Below are positions 17,259-24,861 of a stretch of 64,000 bases of DNA, one piece after another. The stretch covers positions 124,001 through 188,000 of the forward strand of contig NZ_BDCI01000036.1 in the NCBI RefSeq assembly GCF_001613425.1, in the 5' to 3' direction. The notes beneath the pieces are model-generated. The model was given only the letters and a program-made list of their open reading frames with translations. It made no database searches and was not told where the DNA came from. Position 1 is the first letter of the stretch. Every line of letters begins with the position of its first letter. Made by a program: the position numbers and the translations under genes. This DNA is from Nocardia vulneris. GTDB taxonomy: Bacteria; Actinomycetota; Actinomycetes; Mycobacteriales; Mycobacteriaceae.

Positions 17259-17648
17259 TCATCGCGACTCCAGATGCGCGGTGACCACCGCGAGCGCGGC
17301 CCGGTGTGCCGCCTCGGCGTCGGCGAAGCGTTTGCCCGCGGCCAGATACGCGGCCTTGAACAGCAGCGCCGTCTCCTGAAAGGCCGCGAGCGTGTCCAGG
17401 TACTGCCTGCCCTTGTCGCGGAAACCGCGGGTGAGGCCGTGGCCGGTGGGTAGGTTCGGGAAGCCCGTCACTTCGGTCACCAGATGGCCGGTGGTCATGG
17501 CGCGGCGTAGGTCCTCGACGAGCTTGTCGCATGCGGCAGCGAGGTTTTCGGCGACCTCGGCGTCCAATTCGAAGGGCTTGCCCGTGCTGCCGGTGGCCGC
17601 CGCGTACAGCTGCCGTGCCGTCCCCTGCCCGGTATCCGGTACCGCCAT
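17259..17648 (-). CDS. Short helical PE/WXG100-like protein
   Basis: A 129-residue alpha-helical protein with no cysteines. It opens with a Ser/Thr/Gly-rich stretch, followed by two long amphipathic helices (about 27-55 and 80-126) separated by a Gly/Pro-containing turn (VTGFPNLPTGHGL). This matches the size and helical-hairpin layout of PE/ESX partners rather than any enzyme. The ATG at 17648 follows an AGAGGGGG box. It is 21 bases upstream of the PPE-like gene in the same direction, so it probably starts the three-gene cassette. Confidence in the fold is moderate. Confidence 0.55.
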   Translation of the reverse strand: MAVPDTGQGTARQLYAAATGSTGKPFELDAEVAENLAAACDKLVEDLRRAMTTGHLVTEVTGFPNLPTGHGLTRGFRDKGRQYLDTLAAFQETALLFKAAYLAAGKRFADAEAAHRAALAVVTAHLESR

Positions 17649-17702
17649 GTGGGAACCCCCTCTGTTCGGTCCACTGCCTGGCGCGGTATTGGATGGGCAC
17701 TC

Positions 17703-17714
17703 TACCGGTCGGTA
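17703..17714. promoter_or_regulatory. TetR-type palindrome upstream of the T7SS cassette
   Basis: TACCG-GT-CGGTA is a perfect 12-bp palindrome 55 bases upstream of the PE-like gene start and 75 bases upstream of the divergent serine hydrolase. It resembles operators of TetR-family repressors. No regulator gene is adjacent, so the binding protein is unknown. Confidence 0.35.
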
Positions 17715-17788
17715 AGGCGCGACGGGCGTGGCTTCGGCGGCTGTGACCAGGGGCACGATTGCCCGCGACAGGTCCGTATGCTGGCTGG

Positions 17789-19018
17789 ATGGGCGCGCTG
17801 GCGGGCACTTTGGTGACGATCGCCGAGGATCTGGACTCGGTGACGACGGTGGGTCACGAGGACGACCCGGCCGCGGCGGGCTCGACCCGCGCGGCGGTCG
17901 ACGCGGTGTGGGAGTCCGTGCGCGACTGGTATCGGATGGGCACCACCCCGGCGATTCAGCTCTGTCTGCGGCGCGACGGCAAGATCGTGCTGAATCGCGC
18001 CATCGGGCACGGCTGGGGGAACGCGCCGGGCGATGCGCCCGACGCGGCGCGGGTGCTCGCCACGCCGGACAGCCCGTTCTGCGGGTTCTCGACCGCGAAG
18101 GGGGTCGCGGCGGCGGTGATGTGCATGCTGGCCGAACAGGGCGCGTTCGGCCTGGACGAGCCGGTGTGCGCCTACATTCCGGAGTTCGCGGCCCACGGCA
18201 AGGACCGGATCACCATCGGTGACGTGCTGTCGCATTCGGCGGGCGTGCCGTTCATCACCCCGCCCTACAAAGGTTTTCAGCTCATCGTCGACGAGGAACT
18301 GGCGGTGCGCGCGCTGGCCGATCTGGTGCCCAGCTGGCCGACCGGCCGCTTCCGGATCTATCACGCGATGACCGGCGGGCTCATCCAGCGGCTGCTGGTG
18401 CAGCGGGCGACCGGGAAACGGATGCGCGAGCACCTGGCCGAGCAGGTACTGGACCCGCTCGGGTTCCGGTGGACCAACTTCGGCGTCGACGCCGAAGAGG
18501 TCGACCAGGTCGTGCCGAGTGTGCAGACCGGTCCCGGACCCTCGCGGGTGTCGAAATTCCTGGCGCGCAAGGCTCTCGGCGGCGGCATGGGCAAGGCGGT
18601 CTCGGATGCGGGCACGCGGGCGCTGCTCACCGCGGAGCTGCCCTCCGGCAATCTGGTCACCACGGCGGCCGAGCTGTCGCGGTTCTACGAAATCCTCGCG
18701 CGCGGCGGCGAATTGGACGGGATCCGGATCATGCGACCCGAGACCGTGCGCGCCGCGGTGCAACCGGCGAAGTGGCTGCCCGGCCTCGCCGGGCGGGTGA
18801 GCCGGGCCGGGTACGAACTCGGCGGCCGCAGATCGAAATTCGGCCGTGACACCCGCGCCCACTTCGGCCGCAGCGGCCTCACCACCCAGTACGGCTGGGC
18901 CGACCCGGCGCGTGGACTCGCCGGAGCCGTGCTCACCAGCGGCAAGGCGACCACCGACACCGACCGCCCGTGGCGGCTGGTGGCCCAGATCTCCGATACC
19001 TTCCCGCCCGGGCGCTGA
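17789..19018 (+). CDS. Serine hydrolase, beta-lactamase/esterase class C family
   Basis: A 409-residue protein of the beta-lactamase superfamily (class C/EstB-type). The nucleophile motif STAK places Ser101 and Lys104. The tyrosine motif is YHAMTG (Tyr191), a Y-H-A variant of the usual Y-x-N, seen in esterase-type members. The third box appears as HFGRSG near the C-terminus. No signal peptide is evident, so it is probably cytosolic, and esterase activity is more likely than lactam hydrolysis. The ATG at 17789 is chosen; a TTG ten codons upstream is possible. It is transcribed away from the T7SS cassette. Confidence 0.8.
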   Translation: MGALAGTLVTIAEDLDSVTTVGHEDDPAAAGSTRAAVDAVWESVRDWYRMGTTPAIQLCLRRDGKIVLNRAIGHGWGNAPGDAPDAARVLATPDSPFCGFSTAKGVAAAVMCMLAEQGAFGLDEPVCAYIPEFAAHGKDRITIGDVLSHSAGVPFITPPYKGFQLIVDEELAVRALADLVPSWPTGRFRIYHAMTGGLIQRLLVQRATGKRMREHLAEQVLDPLGFRWTNFGVDAEEVDQVVPSVQTGPGPSRVSKFLARKALGGGMGKAVSDAGTRALLTAELPSGNLVTTAAELSRFYEILARGGELDGIRIMRPETVRAAVQPAKWLPGLAGRVSRAGYELGGRRSKFGRDTRAHFGRSGLTTQYGWADPARGLAGAVLTSGKATTDTDRPWRLVAQISDTFPPGR

Positions 19019-19170
19019 GGCCGGTCCCGCGGCGTTCGCCGCATCAGAGCGAAGGGGTATCGGCCGAGGCAACGGCGTGAAAGTAACTGGTGTGTATCGA
19101 ATTTGGGTGTTCGGCCGATAGGAGAGCGGGGGTGCGGTATGCGCGCCTGTGCTCGAAATGGAGGTCGAAC

Positions 19171-19785
19171 ATGGTGAATCCGGGTAGAAGTAGCCGCACG
19201 TACCGGCGACTGGTCCTGCTGACAGCCGTCATCGGAGCCTCGGCACTCGCGCCGGTGGCGGCCTTCGCGGCCCCGGACCCGACCGCGCCCGCTGCGCCCA
19301 CCACGGCCGCGCCGGTCACCCCGGCCCCGCCGGTGACACCCCCACCGACCAACCCGCCCGCGCCGACGACCCCGCCGGTGACCACCCCGCCGCCCACCAC
19401 GGCGCCCAAGCCGCCGGCCGATCCGTACGGTCCCGACGGCTACGACTCCTCCGGTTACGACCGGTTCGGTTATGACCGATTCGGTTACGACCGCGACGGA
19501 TACGACCGCTCCGGACTGGACCGCCGGGGTAACGACCGCTCCGGCTACGGCCGCGACGGTTACAACGACGAGGGTTTCGACCGTTCCGGCTTCGACCGCT
19601 CGGGTTATGACCGGTGGGGTTACGACCACTCCGGCTACAACCACAATGGTTTCGACCGTTGGGGTTATGACCGCTGGGGCTACACCGCGCAGGGTTGCGC
19701 CAGGTCCGGGGAAGACAAGCCGGACGCCGATCACGCCGCCTGCGAAGCGCGACGGCAGCGGCCGCCCACCGGCAGTGCTTCCTGA
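19171..19785 (+). CDS. Secreted protein with 19 tandem five-residue repeats
   Basis: A 204-residue exported protein. A signal peptide (cleavage near AAFAAP, about residue 33) is followed by a Pro/Thr/Ala-rich linker (about 35-87). Next come 19 consecutive pentapeptides of the form [YF]-D-R-x-G (such as YDRFG, FDRSG, YDRWG), and then a short tail with two Cys. The coding bases repeat every 15 nt with synonymous variation, so the protein pattern is under selection. GGAGG precedes the ATG at 19171. I do not know a function; the aromatic-Asp-Arg register suggests a regular fold or ligand array on the cell surface. It sits between two serine hydrolases. Confidence 0.8.
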   Translation: MVNPGRSSRTYRRLVLLTAVIGASALAPVAAFAAPDPTAPAAPTTAAPVTPAPPVTPPPTNPPAPTTPPVTTPPPTTAPKPPADPYGPDGYDSSGYDRFGYDRFGYDRDGYDRSGLDRRGNDRSGYGRDGYNDEGFDRSGFDRSGYDRWGYDHSGYNHNGFDRWGYDRWGYTAQGCARSGEDKPDADHAACEARRQRPPTGSAS

Positions 19786-19843
19786 GTTTCGTTGACCCGG
19801 ATGGCCTTTCGCAGCCGAGCCGAGTGCGGGAGATCGTCCGGGT

Positions 19844-20977
19844 TCAGTGCGCGCAGAGGGCCGCGTCGAGCACGCTGTTCATGGCCGCCTGATACATCAC
19901 GGTGGTGAGCGGATCGGGCAGCAGGTTCATGCTGAGCGTGACGGCGCGGGTCGGCGTGGCGGCATTGACGACCAGGAAACCGTTCATCGCGCCGCCGTGG
20001 CTCCAGATCTCGATCCCGCAGGCGTTGATCCGGCGGAACAGTCCGAGGCCGAAATCGGCGTCGCGGAGCGGGTCGCCCGAGGGTACGGTGCGCTGCATCT
20101 CGGCCAGCTGGGCGGGCGGCAACAGCTCACCGGACAGCAGGGCCATGAAGAACCGGCCGAGGTCGGCGCCGGTGGCGACCATCGCGCCGTCGGCCAGCCC
20201 CCAGCCCGGATCGATATCGGTGATGTCCACCAGCGCGCCGTCGAAGGCGTGGTATCCGCGCGGATGCGGCGCGCGAATCACGTGCTCCAGCGGGAACAGT
20301 GGCCAGTAGGTGTCACGCAAACCGAGCGGGATGATGATCCGCCGGGTGACCTCGACCCCGACCGGCACCCCCGTGACGCGTTCGATCAACTCGCCCGCCA
20401 GCAGGAAATCCGTATTGGAGTAGCCGGAACTGGTGCGCGGTGCGAAGACCGCGGGCTGATCGAGACCCAGCCGGATCAGCTCCGCGGCCGGTCGCGGACG
20501 CTGCAATCGGTCGACCGAGGCCAGATCCAGGTAGGCCAGGTAGTCGGGGATTCCGCTGGTGTGCTGCAACAGATCTCGCACGGTGATCTGGTGCCCGTCG
20601 CCGCCGGGACCGTGGACCACGCCCGGCAGGTACTGCTCGATCGGCGCGTCCAGCTCGACCCGGTGCTCCGCGGCGAGCTGCAACACCACCGTCGCCACGA
20701 AGGTCTTGGTATTGCTGGCGATCCGCACCTGCGCGTTGTCCGGGAACGGCGCGCCGGTGGCGAGATCGCCTACACCGCTGTCGATCTGTGCGTTCGCGCC
20801 GGCACCGCGCACCACCAGTTGCGCGCCGGGCACACCGATGGACCGGATCAGCAGATCGAGGTCGGTCTGCAAGCCCACCGGGGCGGGGCCGGGTTCCGCA
20901 ACCGCGACCCCCGCCCCGGCGAACGCCGAAATCGTCACCGCCGCAACCACGGCGGCCGTCAGCCAGGAATACCGCAC
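19844..20977 (-). CDS. Secreted serine hydrolase (D-Ala-D-Ala carboxypeptidase/beta-lactamase class C family)
   Basis: A 377-residue exported enzyme with a signal peptide (cleavage near VAVAEP, about residue 28). All three catalytic boxes are intact: SNTK (Ser88, Lys91), YSN (186-188) and HGG (327-329). This is the pattern of streptomycete R61-like DD-carboxypeptidases and class C beta-lactamases. Two cysteines (Cys320 and near the C-terminus) may form a disulfide. It probably acts on peptidoglycan stems or related amides outside the membrane; true beta-lactamase activity cannot be judged. It is convergent with the pentapeptide-repeat gene. Confidence 0.85.
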   Translation of the reverse strand: MRYSWLTAAVVAAVTISAFAGAGVAVAEPGPAPVGLQTDLDLLIRSIGVPGAQLVVRGAGANAQIDSGVGDLATGAPFPDNAQVRIASNTKTFVATVVLQLAAEHRVELDAPIEQYLPGVVHGPGGDGHQITVRDLLQHTSGIPDYLAYLDLASVDRLQRPRPAAELIRLGLDQPAVFAPRTSSGYSNTDFLLAGELIERVTGVPVGVEVTRRIIIPLGLRDTYWPLFPLEHVIRAPHPRGYHAFDGALVDITDIDPGWGLADGAMVATGADLGRFFMALLSGELLPPAQLAEMQRTVPSGDPLRDADFGLGLFRRINACGIEIWSHGGAMNGFLVVNAATPTRAVTLSMNLLPDPLTTVMYQAAMNSVLDAALCAH

Positions 20978-21070
20978 CAGATCTCCACTTCGTCGCCCGT
21001 GATCCCTTACCGGTATCTCGTCCGACGGGGCAACCGTTTACGCCCCAGGAGATTTGGTGCGGCCTGCGGC

Positions 21071-22321
21071 TCAGGCGGTTTCGACCTCGATGGTCATGCC
21101 CGCGCCGCGCAGGCGCTCGGTGAGCGCGTCGCCCATGGCCGCGCCCGGGGTGAGGATGCCCGCGAGCTCCGGCTGGTTTGCGGTGTCGAAGGCCAGGCAC
21201 AGCCCGCTCTCGCCGAGCAGCACCGCGGTCGCCTTGTAGCCGGGATCACCCTGGCCGGCGAAGGTCGCGACGTACTTCGCGCCGGAGGAGGTGCGGGTGA
21301 ACGTCTTCATGGTGAACCAGCCGCTGTCCCTGGCCTTTTCGCTGGGGCCGGTGCCCGGCTTGGGCAGCACCCGGTCGAGCAGCTTGCGGCCCACCGACAC
21401 CCGCGACAGCACCGCGCCCGCGGCCATACCCGCGACGATGCCGCCCGCCATGCCTGCCGCGACCAGCGGTGCCGCGGGCGACTTGCCCGCGCTCATCACC
21501 TCGCGGTAGCGGAAGTTCTTGCCGTATACCCAGCCGAGCAGGCCGTTGGTGCGCCGGACGATCTTGGTGTTGTGCGACGCCATGACGAAGGTGCTCACCC
21601 AGCCGTCCAGGCTCGGGTCGATGGCGCTGGCGCGCGAGAGCGCCTGGTCGCTCTGGCGGCCGACATCGGGATCCATCGACTTGTCGGGGCTGAGCGAATA
21701 CGGGTGGCTCAGCACGGCCCCCTTCTTCGGGTCGGCGGCGACCGCCTCCATCATCGCCCGGCCGGAATCGATGGTGCCGCCGCTGACCCCGCCCTTGAGC
21801 CAGGCGACCAGCGTCGTCTCTTCCAGCTCGCCGGTGTTGTCCGCGACCGAGCGCCGGTACAGCTGGTAGACGCTCAGGTCCGACGGAATCGAGTCGTAGC
21901 CACAGGAATTCACGATCTTCGCGCCGGTCTGCGCGGCCTGCTCGTGGTACTGGTCGATCGCGTCGCGAATGAACAGCGGCTCGCCGGTGAGGTCGGCGTA
22001 GTGCGTGCCCGCCTTCGCGCAGGCGGCGACCAGCGGCAGGCCGTAGCGCAGGTACGGGCCGACCGTGGTGACGACGACCTTGGTCTGCGCGGCGAGTGTG
22101 TCGAGCGCGGCCTGATCGCCGGAATCGGCCACCACCAGACCCCAGCCCGCGGCGGGCGGGCCGAGTTCGTCGCGCACCTTGGTCAGCTTGTCCAGCGAGC
22201 GACCGGCGAGCGCGATCCGCGCGGATTCCGGTGCGGCGGTGAGCAGGTACTGCGCGGTGAGCTTGCCGACGAAGCCGGTCGCGCCGAACAGGACCAGGTC
22301 GAATTCTCGAGTGTCTGCCAT
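21071..22321 (-). CDS. Saccharopine dehydrogenase-like NADPH oxidoreductase (trans-acting enoyl reductase family)
   Basis: A 416-residue protein with an N-terminal Rossmann domain (GATGFVG at 13-19) of the saccharopine-dehydrogenase type. It resembles the mycobacterial Rv2449c/Rv2953 group. Rv2953 is the trans-acting enoyl reductase in phenolic glycolipid and DIM assembly (established); Rv2449c is uncharacterised. A hydrophobic Ala/Gly-rich segment around 275-300 may touch the membrane. The start at 22321 (MADTREFDLVLFG) gives family length. It follows the ABC1 kinase gene by 19 bases in the same direction, so the two are probably co-transcribed. Substrate unknown; lipid-linked reduction is likely. 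Confidence 0.8.
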   Translation of the reverse strand: MADTREFDLVLFGATGFVGKLTAQYLLTAAPESARIALAGRSLDKLTKVRDELGPPAAGWGLVVADSGDQAALDTLAAQTKVVVTTVGPYLRYGLPLVAACAKAGTHYADLTGEPLFIRDAIDQYHEQAAQTGAKIVNSCGYDSIPSDLSVYQLYRRSVADNTGELEETTLVAWLKGGVSGGTIDSGRAMMEAVAADPKKGAVLSHPYSLSPDKSMDPDVGRQSDQALSRASAIDPSLDGWVSTFVMASHNTKIVRRTNGLLGWVYGKNFRYREVMSAGKSPAAPLVAAGMAGGIVAGMAAGAVLSRVSVGRKLLDRVLPKPGTGPSEKARDSGWFTMKTFTRTSSGAKYVATFAGQGDPGYKATAVLLGESGLCLAFDTANQPELAGILTPGAAMGDALTERLRGAGMTIEVETA

Positions 22322-22340
22322 TGTCTTCCGTTCTGCGGGT

Positions 22341-23780
22341 TCAGGCCTGGGGACGGGCGGCCTTGGTGGGCTTGGTGGCCTTGGTGCGCGACTTCTTCGG
22401 CGCGACCGGCGGATGATCGGCCAGCCAGACATGGTGTGCCTGACCGAGTTCGGTGACCGGCGGCTCGTTGTAGAGCCATTCCCGGGAAATGCGATGCCAA
22501 TTCGCGGTGCAGCCGAGCTGGCCGAGCATGCCGAAGGTGAGGAAATCGGCCCGGCGGGAGAACAGGTGCTCCGGCGGCAGGTTCTGCTGCTTCATCCCGG
22601 CGAACTCGCTGGCCCGCGGGTCGACCGCGAGCAGGAAAGCGCCGCTGGCCAATTCGGGGGTGATCGTCAGATCCTCGTCGATCAAACACCATTCGGAGGC
22701 GGCCAGCACGTATTCCAGGCACTCCTCGGCGCCGATCTCGTCCGGCGAATCGATCACGCCGCGCTCGATCATCAACTGGCGCAGGTCTTCCGCGCGATCC
22801 TCGGCGGCCGCGCGCAGGCAGGTCAGCTCGAACTGCACGTGGTCGGCGTCCATCCGATTGAACAAGCCGAAGTCGAGGAAGCCCACCCGGCCGTCCGCGG
22901 CGAGCAGCACATTGCCCGGGTGCGGGTCGCCGCAGAACTCGTTGAAGGTGAACAGCGAACCGACGTAGAAGCGGTAGATGATCTCGCCGATCCGGTCGCG
23001 TTCGGCATCGGGCAGCTGGCGGATCTCCTCGAAGCCCTTGCCTGCCACGTATTCGCTGACGAGCACGCGGGTGGTGCTGAGCTCCGGCATCGAGCGGGGC
23101 ACCACGATGAACGGGTGCCCGGCGTAGAGCTCGGCGATCTGCAACTGGGTGTTCGCCTCGGCCTGGTAGTCGAGCTCGCTTTCCATGTTGAGCCGCAGCT
23201 CGTCGAGCACGGCCGGGGTCACCCACGGCATCGCCGATTGCAGCACCCGGCGGAACATGGCCAGGTTCTTCAGGTCCGCGCGCACCGCGGCGTCGATCCC
23301 GGGGTACTGCACCTTCACCGCGACCTGGCGACCGTCGCGCAACCGGGCGCGATAGACCTGGCCGATCGAGGCGGCGGCGATCGGCTCGGCCTCGAACTCG
23401 GCGAAGATCGCGTCCAGCGGCTGACCGAAATCGTCCTCGATCACCTGGCGCATCGATTCGAAGGACACCGAGGGCGCCGCGTTGCGCAGCACGGCCAATC
23501 GCTTCTGGAAGCGCTCGCGATGGTCCTCCGGCACCAGATCGAGATCGAGCACCGACATCATCTGCCCGAGCTTCATCGCGACGCCCTTCATGGTGCCGAG
23601 CACCATGACCACCTGCTCGGTGGTGCGAATCATCGACTCCTCGGCCATCTTCGCGCGCACGGCCTCGGATCTGCCACGCATCGACAGCCGCGCGCGTTGC
23701 GTGCGGATCACCGAGCTGGCTGCGACGGCACCGAGCTTGGTGCCACGAGCAAGCCGCGAGGTCGGTACTTGCTTCGCCAT
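22341..23780 (-). CDS. ABC1/UbiB-family atypical kinase
   Basis: A 479-residue protein of the ABC1/ADCK/UbiB family. Diagnostic motifs: KLGQ at 70-73 (the KxGQ helix over the active site), the Ala-rich loop AAASIGQV at 135-142, VAVKVQYPG (Lys156), GDPHPGN (284-290) and DFG (303-305). Family members are ATPases/kinases supporting isoprenoid-quinone or lipid metabolism at the membrane. The tail after about 455 is Lys/Pro-rich. GGAGG seven bases before the ATG fixes the start. It forms an operon with the enoyl-reductase-like gene and may act on the same lipid. Compare Rv0647c in M. tuberculosis. Confidence 0.9.
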   Translation of the reverse strand: MAKQVPTSRLARGTKLGAVAASSVIRTQRARLSMRGRSEAVRAKMAEESMIRTTEQVVMVLGTMKGVAMKLGQMMSVLDLDLVPEDHRERFQKRLAVLRNAAPSVSFESMRQVIEDDFGQPLDAIFAEFEAEPIAAASIGQVYRARLRDGRQVAVKVQYPGIDAAVRADLKNLAMFRRVLQSAMPWVTPAVLDELRLNMESELDYQAEANTQLQIAELYAGHPFIVVPRSMPELSTTRVLVSEYVAGKGFEEIRQLPDAERDRIGEIIYRFYVGSLFTFNEFCGDPHPGNVLLAADGRVGFLDFGLFNRMDADHVQFELTCLRAAAEDRAEDLRQLMIERGVIDSPDEIGAEECLEYVLAASEWCLIDEDLTITPELASGAFLLAVDPRASEFAGMKQQNLPPEHLFSRRADFLTFGMLGQLGCTANWHRISREWLYNEPPVTELGQAHHVWLADHPPVAPKKSRTKATKPTKAARPQA

Positions 23781-23894
23781 CGAGGTACCTCCATTGGTGC
23801 CGGCGCGCGGGGCGGTGACGCAGCGCACTCGGCGCACCGCTCGGGTTCAGAGTAGCCAACCGCACGGCATTGTCGAGCCCTGTGTCACACTTTT

Positions 23895-23960
23895 GCTAGC
23901 ACCCCAGCTAGCGCCGTGCCCAGGAACTTCCGCGCTCGTTCGGGCATGCCGCTAGCACCC
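23895..23960. promoter_or_regulatory. Three GCTAGC sites upstream of the ABC1 kinase gene
   Basis: The gap 23781-23977 contains GCTAGC at 23895-23900, 23907-23912 and 23951-23956. Two of these extend to TAGCACCC (23897-23904 and 23953-23960), the same core found in the XRE operator at 26256-26263. I infer a shared regulator; direct evidence is absent. Confidence 0.35.
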
Positions 23961-23977
23961 GGAAGTCGGACGTGCGA

Positions 23978-24658
23978 TCAGTTTTCCGAGTCGGCGCCCG
24001 GCGTGGGCAGCACATGCGGCTGCGCGTTGAAGATCTCCCGCGAACCGTTGGCGCGCGCCATCCCGTCGATGGCGCTCCAGGTCATCATGGTGAGGTAGTC
24101 GATCACTTCCTCGCGCGACATCGACTTGTTCGTGGTCCACCAGTGCGTGGCCAGCTGGATGCCGCCGACCAGCACGTAGGACCACAGCATCGCGCCGTCG
24201 GTCTGGATGCCCTTGGCCGACGCGCGGTCGAAGATGACCGCGGCGACCACCTCGGCGAACAGCTTCTCGAACTCGGCGAGCGAGGACGGATCCGAGCCGT
24301 TGCCCATGATGAAGCGGTAGACCTCGGGGTCCTCGTCGACCGTGCCGACGTACTCCGCCAGCGCCGAGCGCACCAGCTGGTACTCGTCCGCGTCGAGGCT
24401 GATCGCGCCGTACACCCGCGGCATCAGCGTGGTCTCGATGAACCGCTGCATGGTCGCGTGGACCAGGTCGTTCTTATCGGAGAAGTAGCGGTAGAGCACG
24501 GTTTTGGAGACGCCGATCTCGGCGGCGATCTCGTCCATCCCCGCATTGCTGCCACGGGCTCGCACAGCGGCCAGGGTGCCGTCGACGAGTTCCTCGCGGC
24601 GGTCGATCTTGTGCTGGCGCCATCGGCGTTTGCGGCCGTCCGTTCGGCCGGTGCGCAC
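23978..24658 (-). CDS. TetR-family transcriptional regulator (Rv0472c-like)
   Basis: A 226-residue repressor with an N-terminal TetR helix-turn-helix (about 20-65, core GMDEIAAEIGVSKTVLYRYF). An all-helical C-terminal ligand domain follows. It occupies the position of Rv0472c in mycobacteria. The earliest ordinary start is GTG at 24658. An AAGGGAG box upstream lies at good distance from an in-frame CTG near 24709, so a longer form of about 243 residues is possible. It is divergent from the DUF445 gene. Ligand unknown. Confidence 0.85.
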   Translation of the reverse strand: MRTGRTDGRKRRWRQHKIDRREELVDGTLAAVRARGSNAGMDEIAAEIGVSKTVLYRYFSDKNDLVHATMQRFIETTLMPRVYGAISLDADEYQLVRSALAEYVGTVDEDPEVYRFIMGNGSDPSSLAEFEKLFAEVVAAVIFDRASAKGIQTDGAMLWSYVLVGGIQLATHWWTTNKSMSREEVIDYLTMMTWSAIDGMARANGSREIFNAQPHVLPTPGADSEN

Positions 24659-24861
24659 CGCCGCCGGTCGGTCGGCGATCTCGCCGACGTCGACAAGGTC
24701 ATCGGTGGACAGCGTGGGCTCCCTTGTTAGTCGGATTCTCCGTGCGCCTCAAGCTTAGGTCCCGGCAGGCAGTGATATGCGCGTTTGGGTCCCAGTGCGA
24801 CGGGTTGCACAACTTCGGTGCGTGCGGCGCTGTGTCGGGTATGCACAGCAGAATGGAGGAC

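Noticed and set aside
19847..22456. 869-codon plus-strand open frame
   Set aside because: It is antisense to the serine hydrolase and the saccharopine-type enzyme, both with intact motifs on the minus strand.
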